Shown one piece after another: positions 6,885 to 13,761 of a stretch of 23,081 nt of DNA (position 1 is the first letter of the stretch; each line of letters begins with the position of its first letter). The notes beneath the pieces are model-generated. The model was not told where the DNA came from, made no database searches, and saw only the letters and a list, made by a program, of their open reading frames with translations. A program made the position numbers and the translations under genes. Source of the DNA: JBARRO01 sp049644265 (lineage in GTDB: Bacteria; Bacteroidota; Ignavibacteria; UBA10030). The stretch covers positions 1 through 23,081 of the forward strand of contig JBARRO010000069.1 of NCBI GenBank assembly GCA_049644265.1, read 5' to 3'.

Positions 6885-6959
6885 GGTGTCCAGTGGGACT
6901 CGAACCCACGACCTCCAGGGCCACAACCTGGCGTTCTAACCGACTGAACTATGGACACC
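6885..6959 (-). tRNA. tRNA-His (GTG)
   Basis: On the minus strand the acceptor stem GTGTCCA/TGGACAC, the encoded extra G at position -1 paired with C73 (the tRNA-His identity feature), D-arm, anticodon stem CCAGG/CCTGG with loop TTGTGGC (anticodon GTG), and a T-arm with TTCGAGT are all visible. The CCA tail is not encoded (CC followed by T). It is the first tRNA of the minus-strand pair. Its first 19 transcribed bases are repeated upstream at 7209-7228. Confidence 0.96.
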
Positions 6960-6961
6960 GT
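6942..6961 (-). repeat. 20-bp direct repeat, copy within tRNA-His 5' end
   Basis: GACTGAACTATGGACACCGT (plus strand) covers the 5' acceptor strand and part of the D-arm of tRNA-His plus one or two flanking bases. An identical copy lies at 7209-7228, 267 bp away. Confidence 0.9.
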
Positions 6962-7208
6962 CTTAGGCGTTTCCGCCTTCACTGCGTTTCGGCGGATCCT
7001 CAAATCGACATTGAGTTGGCTGAAGAGCGCCAACATCAAGTCGATTTGGGACTAATTCCAATTCGGCTCCCGCCGTCACTCAGGCGGGACTGCCGAATTG
7101 AGAATCCCGCCGCTTTATGGCGGGACCGATCCCGATTAGGAAGCATCGGGATCCTCAATTTGACGTTGAACTTAGCTTCGCTCCGCTCGCTAAGTTCAGT
7201 CAAATTGG
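6962..7208. repeat. Palindrome cluster bracketed by the duplicated tRNA-His 5' end
   Basis: About 250 bp of non-coding DNA almost fully made of hairpins: 7001-7048 (CAAATCGAC/GTCGATTTG plus GTTGGC/GCCAAC), 7059-7100 (CAATTCGGC-TCCCGCC with its complement), 7105-7125 (TCCCGCC/GGCGGGA), 7128-7153 (GATCCCGAT/ATCGGGATC) and 7156-7207 (CAATTTGAC and GAACTTAGC with complements). A smaller one lies at 6966-6977. This looks like stacked palindromic repeat elements inserted just upstream of the tRNA-His gene, where they would be part of its leader. Confidence 0.8.
6994..7053 (+). repeat. Palindromic element, copy A
   Basis: A 60-bp unit beginning GGATCCTCAAATCGAC and ending GATTTGGGACT, self-complementary across a short loop. 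It shares both ends and the layout with copy E at 7149-7212, although the loops differ. Confidence 0.6.
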
Positions 7209-7212
7209 GACT
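7149..7212 (+). repeat. Palindromic element, copy E
   Basis: A 64-bp unit beginning GGATCCTCAATTTGAC and ending AAATTGGGACT. It is a diverged relative of copy A with a different loop (TTCGCTCCGCTC). Its right end runs directly into the duplicated tRNA-His segment. Confidence 0.6.
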
Positions 7213-7228
7213 GAACTATGGACACCGT
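7209..7228 (-). repeat. 20-bp direct repeat, upstream copy of tRNA-His 5' end
   Basis: Identical to 6942-6961. It lacks the rest of a tRNA, so it is a tRNA fragment or a target-site-like duplication. It lies in the tRNA-His leader on the minus strand. Confidence 0.9.
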
Positions 7229-7687
7229 GTAAACATGTAAGATTGAAGATTGCAGATTATTGCAGATGGAAGATTGATCCTACGGAAATCAGGGAAACGA
7301 GTCTCATGGACGAATGACCCGACCAACCGGCGAACCAATTTCATCCCTCCCTCCCTTAGATAAGAAAAGCCTGTTACGAGCATAACAGGCTTTTCCTGCA
7401 GCAATTTCAAAGATATTGAAACTTGCCCGGAAAGGCAAGGAGATTCCCCTAATCCCATTCCTGCGAAAGTCTGAACGTTCCCAGAGGTGGGATGCACGTT
7501 GGACTTTTTCGGAATTACGAAAGTAGAACTCTCTGTCGATTTCTCCTTCTTCATCCTTTCTCTTCAATTTCCTCCCGTCGATTTTGCGCCGATTCCAAGT
7601 TCCTGGAATGCGCGAGTGGCACGCAACTTGACGTTTGGCAGGGACTGGATCCCCCGGATCTCAAGTCAGAAAAGGAGTTGCAGCAGA
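7229..7687. other. Non-coding spacer between the tRNA-His leader and argF
   Basis: No convincing gene. The left part (7240-7277) has short imperfect repeats of the GATTGCAGAT type. A strong hairpin sits at 7364-7395. From 7396 to 7687 I see no further strong structure and no clear promoter hexamers, so argF may have a long leader. An open frame across this part is only an upstream extension of argF with no family-like sequence. Confidence 0.55.
7364..7395. terminator. Strong symmetrical hairpin, probable bidirectional terminator
   Basis: GAAAAGCCTGTTA and TAACAGGCTTTTC form a 13-bp perfect stem over a 6-nt loop (CGAGCA). The T-rich 3' side on either strand fits an intrinsic terminator. It could block transcription between the argF leader and the tRNA region. 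An attenuator in the argF leader is a less likely alternative. Confidence 0.65.
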
Positions 7688-8602
7688 ATGAAAAAGGATT
7701 TTCTCAGTATTTGCGACTTCAGTGAGCAAGAAATTCTGAAAACCTTCGAGCTCACCACGTCACTCAAAGCATTCCCCCGGGAGTTCAAATCGGCGCTCTC
7801 TGGAAAGACGCTCGCGCTGATTTTTGAGAAGCCGTCGTTACGCACACGGGTTTCGTTCGACGTCGGTATTCATCAGCTCGGTGGATTTGCTCTCAGCCTT
7901 CTTCCGTCAGAAATCAACCTCGGGAAACGGGAGTCGATTCACGATGTTGCGAAGAACCTGGAACGTATGGTGCAGGGCATCATGATCCGAACCTTCGCGC
8001 ATCAAAACGTCGTCGATATGGCGAAGCATGCTTCTATTCCTGTGATCAACGGCCTGACGGATTACTCGCATCCCTGTCAGGCGATGGCCGACTATTTTAC
8101 GGTTCAGGAAATCAAAGGTGCGCTGAAGGGCCTGAAACTCTGTTTCGTCGGTGATGGGAACAACGTCGCGCATTCCTTGCTGTTTGCAGGAGCGCGATTG
8201 GGAGTCCATGTGACCATCGCCTGTCCGATTGGCTATGAACCGGATCCTGCGGCACTGCGACAAGCGGCAGAAGATGCGAGAGCAACGTGTGCGCGGATCG
8301 AGATCACCCACGACCCGGCTGACGGTGTGAAGAACGCAGATGTCGTGTACACAGACGTGTGGACGTCCATGGGGATGGAAGCGGAGGCGGAGGAGCGACG
8401 GGAAGCGTTTCAGCCCTTCCAGGTCAACAAGGAACTCATGCGCCGTGCGAAGAAGAATTCGATTTTTATGCACTGCCTTCCGGCTCATCGGGGTGAGGAA
8501 GTCACGGCGGACGTCATCGATTCAGAGGCCTCCGTCGTTTTTCAGCAGGCAGAAAACCGCCTTCATGTACAAAAAGCCATCATGGCTCAGCTTATGAAGT
8601 GA
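7688..8602 (+). CDS. argF: Ornithine carbamoyltransferase
   Basis: A 304-residue transcarbamylase that transfers the carbamoyl group between carbamoyl phosphate and ornithine to give citrulline (arginine synthesis), or runs in reverse in arginine/citrulline breakdown. The ATG at 7688 was chosen because AAAAGGAG precedes it and the length fits the family; the longer open frame upstream is not family-like. Motifs: SLRTRVSF (carbamoyl-phosphate binding), IRTFAH, DYSHPCQ, the SMG loop (DVWTSMGME) and the catalytic HCLP (FMHCLPAHRG). The SMG loop and HCLP point to ornithine rather than acetylornithine or aspartate as acceptor. Carbamate kinase follows after 4 bp and an ATCase homologue after that, so carbamoyl phosphate is the shared metabolite. 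Cytoplasmic. The catabolic or anabolic direction cannot be told from sequence. Confidence 0.92.
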   Translation: MKKDFLSICDFSEQEILKTFELTTSLKAFPREFKSALSGKTLALIFEKPSLRTRVSFDVGIHQLGGFALSLLPSEINLGKRESIHDVAKNLERMVQGIMIRTFAHQNVVDMAKHASIPVINGLTDYSHPCQAMADYFTVQEIKGALKGLKLCFVGDGNNVAHSLLFAGARLGVHVTIACPIGYEPDPAALRQAAEDARATCARIEITHDPADGVKNADVVYTDVWTSMGMEAEAEERREAFQPFQVNKELMRRAKKNSIFMHCLPAHRGEEVTADVIDSEASVVFQQAENRLHVQKAIMAQLMK

Positions 8603-8606
8603 GGAC

Positions 8607-9548
8607 TTGGGACGGAGCGCACTCATAGCAATCGGAGGGAATTCCCTGGTCCGCGCGGGGCAGCGCGGAACTGTCGCTGAACAACGTGCAAATGCCAGCG
8701 AAACCGCGAAGAAGATCACTGAGCTGGTCGCCGACGGCTGGCGGATTGTCATTACCCACGGAAATGGACCGCAGGTGGGAGCCGCCCTTCTGCGATCCGA
8801 GCGTGCAGCGGCGGAAGCGTACACCCACCCCCTCGATGTCTGTGTCGCAACGACTCAAAGCGAGATTGGATACTTCCTGCAATGCAGCCTTGAGCAGGAA
8901 TTGAAGAAAGCAGGTTTGAAAACGCCTGTCACCACGATCCTGACACAGGTGCGGGTGAACAAGGACGACCCGGCGTTCAGCAATCCGACCAAGCCCATAG
9001 GTCCGTTCTATTCGCAAAAAGTCGCGGAGGAAAAGCATCTTCAGCTCGGATGGGACATGGTTGAGGATTCTTCGCGCGGGTATCGGAGAGTGGTCCCGTC
9101 TCCGGAGCCCGTCGAAATCCTGGAGCTGGACATCATCCGGGCGATCCTTGGGCTGGGGATGATCGTGATCGCCCTCGGCGGCGGCGGTATTCCTGTCATT
9201 GTACGCGATGATTGTTCGGTCGAAGGGGTCGAAGCGGTTATCGACAAGGACCGGGCGTCAGCGCTGCTTGCCTCCGGACTCGGCCTTGACTACTTCATCA
9301 TCAGTACCGATGTGGACCGTGTGTATCTCGACTACAGGAAACCGACGCAGCGTGCCGTTGAGAAAGCCACGTCTGCCCAGATGCGGAAATATTATCAGGA
9401 TGGCCATTTTGCCGCGGGGAGCATGGGTCCCAAAATTGAATCGGCGGCGAGATTTCTTGATGGCGGAGGGAAGGAAGTCATCATAACATCTTTTGAATTG
9501 TTGGGAGAGGCGGTGAGGGGAAATGCAGGAACACACATCATCCGGTAG
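8607..9548 (+). CDS. arcC: Carbamate kinase
   Basis: A 313-residue kinase that interconverts carbamoyl phosphate plus ADP with carbamate plus ATP. Motifs in order: AIGGNSLV near the start, ITHGNGPQVG, GYFLQCSLEQEL, KPIGPFY, ALGGGGIPV, VIDKDRASALLAS, STDVDRVYLDY and HFAAGSMGPKIE. The start is a TTG at 8607; an in-frame stop lies just upstream and no ATG or GTG fits the conserved N-terminus. GAGG in the end of argF lies only about 2 nt before it, so efficient translation probably depends on coupling with argF. Together with argF it could yield ATP from citrulline; with the following ATCase homologue it could instead supply carbamoyl phosphate from ammonia and bicarbonate. Confidence 0.93.
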   Translation: MGRSALIAIGGNSLVRAGQRGTVAEQRANASETAKKITELVADGWRIVITHGNGPQVGAALLRSERAAAEAYTHPLDVCVATTQSEIGYFLQCSLEQELKKAGLKTPVTTILTQVRVNKDDPAFSNPTKPIGPFYSQKVAEEKHLQLGWDMVEDSSRGYRRVVPSPEPVEILELDIIRAILGLGMIVIALGGGGIPVIVRDDCSVEGVEAVIDKDRASALLASGLGLDYFIISTDVDRVYLDYRKPTQRAVEKATSAQMRKYYQDGHFAAGSMGPKIESAARFLDGGGKEVIITSFELLGEAVRGNAGTHIIR

Positions 9549-9552
9549 AACA

Positions 9553-10470
9553 ATGAAACTCCGACACGTCATTGAATCGCAGCAATTCACGGTCCCGAAC
9601 CTCATGGACCTGTTCGCGCGCACGCGGCAGATGGAAAAAATCCTTGAGCGGGGTGGGACGCGAGATTACGAACAGTCAATCATGGCAACGCTGTTCTACG
9701 GCCCTTCGACACGAACGCGATTCTCCTTTGAAGCCGCGATGCAACGGCTGGGGGGAAAAATCCTTTCGACGGAGTCGGCAAAGCAATTCTCCTCGGAAAT
9801 CGGGGGAGAGCAGCTGGAAGATTCCATCCGGATCATCGGGGGCTATTGTGATGTGATCGTCCTGAGGCACACGGAAGAGGGCGGTGCGGCGCGTGCAGCA
9901 GCGGTGTCTCCCGTGCCTGTCATTAATGCGGGTGACGGGAAAGGCGGACAACATCCCACGCAGGCACTCCTCGATCTCTATACTATCTACAACGAATGCA
10001 AGACGCTCGACGGTCTGACAGTGGCAATCATCGGAGCACTCGACACCGGGAGGACGGCACGTTCCCTCGCATACCTCCTGAGCAAGTTCGACCGCGTACA
10101 GCTGTATTTCCTGGCTCCGCCCGAAATGCAGGTTAAGCCCGATATCGTAGAGTACCTGAAAAAGCACAACGTTTGGCATCGTCTGACAGACGACCCGGGC
10201 GAGGTTCTGCCGCACGTCGACGTCGTCTATCAGACGCGGGTTGACAGGGATCGACTAAAACGGAGCGATGTCGATGTCTCCCGCTACAACATCAACTCAG
10301 ACGTTCTGCGCAAAATGAAATCGAACGCCATTATCATGCATCCGCTTCCGCGCTCTGTTGAAATCGACCCCGCAGTCGACGCAGACCCGCGGGCAGCGTA
10401 TTTTCGTCAAGCCCACAACGGGCTCTGCGTGCGCATGGCTCTGCTCACGATGCTTCTTGATTCTGAATGA
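9553..10470 (+). CDS. Aspartate carbamoyltransferase homologue with altered 80s loop
   Basis: A 305-residue protein of the ATCase catalytic-chain family, whose members join carbamoyl phosphate and aspartate in pyrimidine synthesis. Start 9553 (MKLRHVIESQQF) matches family N-termini; an alternative ATG at 9523 overlaps arcC and has a stronger GA-rich site (TGAGGGGAA). Motifs: GPSTRTRFSFE, IVLRHTEEG, NAGDGKGGQHPTQALLDLYT, GRTARSL, HPLPRSVEIDPAVDADPRA and NGLCVRMALL. The mobile 80s loop, where E. coli has KKGE with catalytic K84, reads EIGGEQLEDS, so the lysine appears to be glycine. Two one-residue insertions lie near it (EEGGAAR, GKGGQHP). It may be an ATCase using a different lysine, or a carbamoyltransferase for another amine. 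It is the last gene of a tight three-gene set with argF and arcC. Confidence 0.82.
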   Translation: MKLRHVIESQQFTVPNLMDLFARTRQMEKILERGGTRDYEQSIMATLFYGPSTRTRFSFEAAMQRLGGKILSTESAKQFSSEIGGEQLEDSIRIIGGYCDVIVLRHTEEGGAARAAAVSPVPVINAGDGKGGQHPTQALLDLYTIYNECKTLDGLTVAIIGALDTGRTARSLAYLLSKFDRVQLYFLAPPEMQVKPDIVEYLKKHNVWHRLTDDPGEVLPHVDVVYQTRVDRDRLKRSDVDVSRYNINSDVLRKMKSNAIIMHPLPRSVEIDPAVDADPRAAYFRQAHNGLCVRMALLTMLLDSE

Positions 10471-10488
10471 TACCTATGCTTAAGAGCA

Positions 10489-10615
10489 AACCGTAAAGAA
10501 CGCAGAGGAGTCGCAAAGAGCGCAAAGAAAATACTCAAAATGGATTTTTGGCGTAAGGCCTTACCCTTTGCGTCCGCCTACCGGCAGGCAGGCCTTCTTT
10601 GCGACCTTTGCGGTT
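10489..10615. repeat. Intergenic inverted repeat of the CGCAAAG type
   Basis: The arms AACCGTAAAGAACGCAGAG (10489-10507) and CTTTGCGACCTTTGCGGTT (10597-10615) are inverted copies with 15 of 19 matches. Inside lie more CGCAAAG copies in both orientations, the exact palindrome GTAAGGCCTTAC (10553-10564) and an imperfect GCCTACCGGCAGGC palindrome (10576-10589). It fills most of the 179-bp spacer and could act as a terminator-like hairpin or a mobile repeat between the two halves of the cluster. Confidence 0.7.
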
Positions 10616-10649
10616 ATTCATTTGACAAGGATTTCAGGAAAGGAATTAC

Positions 10650-12032
10650 ATGGCTGAAGTAAAACGTATCAACACCATTATTATGGGCGCGGCCGGCCGC
10701 GACTTTCACAATTTCAATGTCCTGTATCGGGACAACGGATTGTACAATGTCGTCGCATTCACGGCTGCACAAATCCCCAACATCGCCGGGAGAAAATATC
10801 CGGCGGCGCTTGCGGGGCCACTTTATCCCAAAGGGATTCCCATTTCGGAAGAGAAGGATCTTGAGACGCTCATCGAGGATTTGGAAGTGGAAGAGGTGGT
10901 TTTTTCGTACAGCGACGTATCCTACAAGCGCGTCATGAGCCTTGGCTCTCGTGCAACGACCGCGGGTGCCCACTTCAAACTTATGAGTGCGAGAGGCACC
11001 ATGCTGAAAAGCCGCAAACCGGTTGTTTCGATCTGCGCAGTGCGGACCGGCAGCGGCAAGAGCCAAACCTGCAGAAAAGTCTCGAAGATTCTCGGTGCAA
11101 TGGGATACAAGGTGGCGGCAATCCGTCATCCAATGCCGTATGGGAACCTTGAGTCGCAGAAAGTCCAGAGGTTTGCTACCATCGAAGACCTCCGAAAGAA
11201 TCGATGCACGATCGAAGAGATGGAGGAATACGAGCCTCACATCGTTAACGGGACGATCGTCTACGCGGGCGTCGATTATAAAGCAATTCTGAATCAGGCG
11301 GAGCAAGAGGCCGACATCATTCTGTGGGACGGCGGGAACAACGACACGCCGTTCTATGTGCCGGACCTTGCAATCGTGGTCGCAGACCCCCTTCGCGTTG
11401 GCGATGAGCTTTCCTACTACCCAAGTGAAGCAAACCTTCGTATGGCGGACCTCGTGATCATCAATAAAATAGACTCTGCTGAGCCGAAGTCGGTCTTTAC
11501 GCTTCGTGAGAATATCCGCAGTGTCAACAAGAAAGCGTTGATCATCGAGGCGGCGTCACCCATCTCAGTAGAGCAAAGCAACCTGATTGCCGGGAAACGC
11601 GTCCTGGTTATCGAAGACGGGCCTACGCTGACGCATGGAGAAATGAAGTTCGGCGCTGGAATGGTTGCCGCCCGCAAGTTCGGCGCGGCAGAGGTGATCG
11701 ATCCGCGGCCGTACTGCACCGGTGAAATCAAGAAGACGTTTCAGACCTATCCCGGGATCGGACCGTTGCTTCCTGCAATGGGATACAGCGACAAGCAGGT
11801 CAAGGATCTCGAGGCGACGATCAATAAAGTCCCGTGCGACACCGTGATCATCGGAACGCCCATTAATCTGAAAAGGATAATAAAACTCAAGAAGCCTGCC
11901 GTCCGTGTGGTGTACGAGCTTGAAGAAATAGGAGAGCCGAGCCTGCGAACGGTTCTGGGGGAATTCGTTGCGAAACTCACACGCGGTGCCCAAAAGGAAA
12001 CCATCCGCCATGAAAAAAAGATCGCGCTCTAA
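10650..12032 (+). CDS. Cyclic 2,3-diphosphoglycerate synthetase-like P-loop protein
   Basis: A 460-residue protein resembling the archaeal cyclic 2,3-diphosphoglycerate synthetase family. The N-terminal domain starts with a Rossmann-like INTIIMGAAGRDFHNFN; a second domain has a clear P-loop VRTGSGKSQT (residues 131-140), then IRHPMPYG, IILWDGGNND and ADLVIINKIDS, resembling P-loop NTPases. The ribosome site AGGAAAGG precedes the ATG. In methanogens the enzyme makes a cyclic diphosphoglycerate; for bacterial homologues I know no settled function, and the neighbours here (carbamoyl-phosphate enzymes, a PLP lyase-like enzyme) hint at a role with acyl phosphates or amino acids. It overlaps the next gene by 23 bp. 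The family call is fairly firm; the reaction is not. Confidence 0.78.
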   Translation: MAEVKRINTIIMGAAGRDFHNFNVLYRDNGLYNVVAFTAAQIPNIAGRKYPAALAGPLYPKGIPISEEKDLETLIEDLEVEEVVFSYSDVSYKRVMSLGSRATTAGAHFKLMSARGTMLKSRKPVVSICAVRTGSGKSQTCRKVSKILGAMGYKVAAIRHPMPYGNLESQKVQRFATIEDLRKNRCTIEEMEEYEPHIVNGTIVYAGVDYKAILNQAEQEADIILWDGGNNDTPFYVPDLAIVVADPLRVGDELSYYPSEANLRMADLVIINKIDSAEPKSVFTLRENIRSVNKKALIIEAASPISVEQSNLIAGKRVLVIEDGPTLTHGEMKFGAGMVAARKFGAAEVIDPRPYCTGEIKKTFQTYPGIGPLLPAMGYSDKQVKDLEATINKVPCDTVIIGTPINLKRIIKLKKPAVRVVYELEEIGEPSLRTVLGEFVAKLTRGAQKETIRHEKKIAL

Positions 12033-13341
12033 GAAGCAGTGGCCCCGGACCGCCCCGTATTCGCCCGAGACACGCTTGATCTGGGGCAAGTCGTTTACGC
12101 CCAAATGGGATTACAGCCATCATGTCATACCGCCGCTCTCCGCGTCGTCGACATTTCGGATGTCTTCCACCAAAAGGGGTGCGCAGGGGTTCGTGGAGTT
12201 TGCTCACCACGTGGGGGATTTCCACGTTGAATCGAAAGCCCCGATTTACATTTACGACAGGCTGGGAGAGCCCAACAAAGAAATGCTCGAAGAGAGTCTG
12301 ACCATTGCAGAGCAGGGTGAACGGGCCATCACGTTTGCGACGGGCATGGGCGCCGTCTCCGCCCTGTGCGGAATTCTGCTCGGCAGCGGCAGCGAGATTA
12401 TTGCGCATAAGATGCTGTACGGATGCACCTATTCGCTGTTCAAGAACTGGCTGCCAAGGTACCGGATCAACGTGAAGTGGGTGGATTTCAATGACACCAA
12501 AGCGCTGGACCATGCCATCTCGTCCCACACGAAGCTTCTCTACTTTGAAACGCCGATCAACCCGACGATGGAGCTTGTCGACATCCGGAAGGTTGTGCAG
12601 GTTGCCCGACGTCATAACGCCCGCCGCACGAAACTGCATCGGATTTTTACAGCGGTCGACAACACGTTCGCGACGCCCTTCTGCCAGCGGCCGATCGAGC
12701 TGGGCATTGATTTCGTTGTCGAATCCCTGACAAAAGGATTGTGTGGGTTCGGCACGGACATGGGCGGCGTGGTCGTCGGCCCTGATTGGAGCTACGATCA
12801 ACTGCTGATGTACCGCAAGGATTTCGGTGGAGTCCTCGGTGCGAAAAGCGCCTGGCCCATTCTGGTGTACGGTTTGCCCTCCCTCGCCGTGCGATTTCGG
12901 CAGCAGATGGAGACGGCGCAAAAAGTCGCATCATTCCTCGAGGGCGACAAACGGATCGGACTCGTGAGCTATCCGGGACTTGATTCGTTTCGTCAACGAA
13001 TTCTTGCCCACCAGCAAATGCAGGATTATGAGGGACATTTTGCGCCGGGGACGCTCCTGTATTTCATCCCGAAGGGAAAAACTGCCGAGGAGCGTCACAG
13101 GAAAGCGGACAGCATTGCGAACTACATTGCAAAGAATTCGTACACGATGACTCTCGCGGTGAGCCTGGGGAACATCCGAACCCTGATTGAACATCCGGCT
13201 TCGATGACCCACTCAGCCATTCCGCCGGAAGAGCAACTGAAGCGGGGAGTTGACCCCGGAGGGATTCGACTCTCCATTGGTCTGGAGAAAGCGGAGGATA
13301 TTGTCCGGGATCTCCGCCTGGCCCTTGACCATGTCCGATGA
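12010..13341 (+). CDS. Cys/Met-metabolism PLP-dependent enzyme (gamma-lyase/synthase-like)
   Basis: A 443-residue fold-type I PLP enzyme of the trans-sulfuration family, which cleaves or replaces groups on methionine, cystathionine or homoserine esters. The ATG at 12010 was chosen because AAAAGGAAA precedes it at proper spacing; a longer frame from 11968 is possible. Motifs: IYDRLGEPNKEMLEE, TFATGMGAVSA, YGCTYSLF, FETPINPTMEL, DNTFATPF and the PLP lysine in SLTKGLCGFG (K242). A GAQGFVEFAHH segment follows STFRMSS, as in a methionine gamma-lyase-like subgroup. The first 20 residues are strongly basic. Overlap with the cDPGS-like gene suggests coupled synthesis. Substrate is undecided between methionine, cystathionine and others. 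Confidence 0.87.
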   Translation: MKKRSRSKKQWPRTAPYSPETRLIWGKSFTPKWDYSHHVIPPLSASSTFRMSSTKRGAQGFVEFAHHVGDFHVESKAPIYIYDRLGEPNKEMLEESLTIAEQGERAITFATGMGAVSALCGILLGSGSEIIAHKMLYGCTYSLFKNWLPRYRINVKWVDFNDTKALDHAISSHTKLLYFETPINPTMELVDIRKVVQVARRHNARRTKLHRIFTAVDNTFATPFCQRPIELGIDFVVESLTKGLCGFGTDMGGVVVGPDWSYDQLLMYRKDFGGVLGAKSAWPILVYGLPSLAVRFRQQMETAQKVASFLEGDKRIGLVSYPGLDSFRQRILAHQQMQDYEGHFAPGTLLYFIPKGKTAEERHRKADSIANYIAKNSYTMTLAVSLGNIRTLIEHPASMTHSAIPPEEQLKRGVDPGGIRLSIGLEKAEDIVRDLRLALDHVR

Positions 13342-13419
13342 GCACTTTCTCATTTTTCGGAACGACTCCTTCCACTTCCAAGAAAGCAACCCGGGAAGAA
13401 GCCCCCAAGTGGGAAACTT

Positions 13420-13503
13420 GCTGCAAAATTAGGAACAATTGGACTGTTTGTTTCTGGCATTTTTCTTGCAGAAATGCTGCAAAATTCAACATTTCAGCAT
13501 TTC
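13420..13503. promoter_or_regulatory. Repeat-bearing regulatory region upstream of the ferredoxin-nfn operon
   Basis: GCTGCAAAATT occurs twice (13420-13430 and 13476-13486). A perfect 9-bp inverted repeat, GAAATGCTG (13471-13479) and CAGCATTTC (13495-13503), encloses the second copy and ends 25 bp before the ferredoxin start. TTGGAC at 13438 is a weak -35 candidate with no convincing -10. The layout suggests an operator or a leader hairpin controlling the operon; no known regulator motif is recognised. Confidence 0.45.
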
Positions 13504-13528
13504 ATCAATGCTAGCTTAGGAGAAATTC

Positions 13529-13759
13529 ATGGCAACGAGAAGAGAAGAAAACGCCCCCGGCAAGTTCTATGTCACGGAAGAATGCAACGGTTGTGGTGTC
13601 TGTTTCATGTACGCCCTCCAAAACTTCATGTATAGCAACGACTCTTCCTACTACTACATCTACACCCAACCCGCCGACGAACGAGAGGTGGAGGATATCC
13701 GAAGGGCCATAGACGTTTGTCCGATGAATTGCATCAAGGACGACGGAGATATCAACTGA
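13529..13759 (+). CDS. Small ferredoxin, single [4Fe-4S]
   Basis: A 76-residue electron carrier. Cluster ligands are C19-x2-C22-x2-C25 (ECNGCGVC) and C64 followed by Pro (DVCPMNC); C68 is an extra cysteine. The central YYYIYTQPADE replaces a second cluster motif, so only one [4Fe-4S] cluster is expected. A strong site (TTAGGAGAAATTC) precedes the ATG. It is the first gene of a three-gene operon, ending 2 bp before nfnA, and ferredoxin is the natural low-potential partner of the Nfn complex encoded next. It is probably the dedicated electron donor or acceptor, acting in the cytoplasm. Confidence 0.92.
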   Translation: MATRREENAPGKFYVTEECNGCGVCFMYALQNFMYSNDSSYYYIYTQPADEREVEDIRRAIDVCPMNCIKDDGDIN

Positions 13760-13761
13760 AC

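Noticed and set aside
6893..7240. Open frame (115 codons) on the plus strand over tRNA-His and the palindromes
   Set aside because: It is the antisense of tRNA-His plus hairpin DNA; the 'GLEPTTSRATTWRSNRLNYG' start is a well-known false ORF across tRNA genes.
7364..7395. Arginine-responsive riboswitch or attenuator before argF
   Set aside because: A single symmetrical hairpin about 290 bp from the start, without alternative pairing or a leader peptide that I can see; a bidirectional terminator is simpler.
7487..7687. Upstream extension of the argF frame
   Set aside because: Not similar to carbamoyltransferases; the ATG at 7688 has a proper ribosome site and gives normal length.
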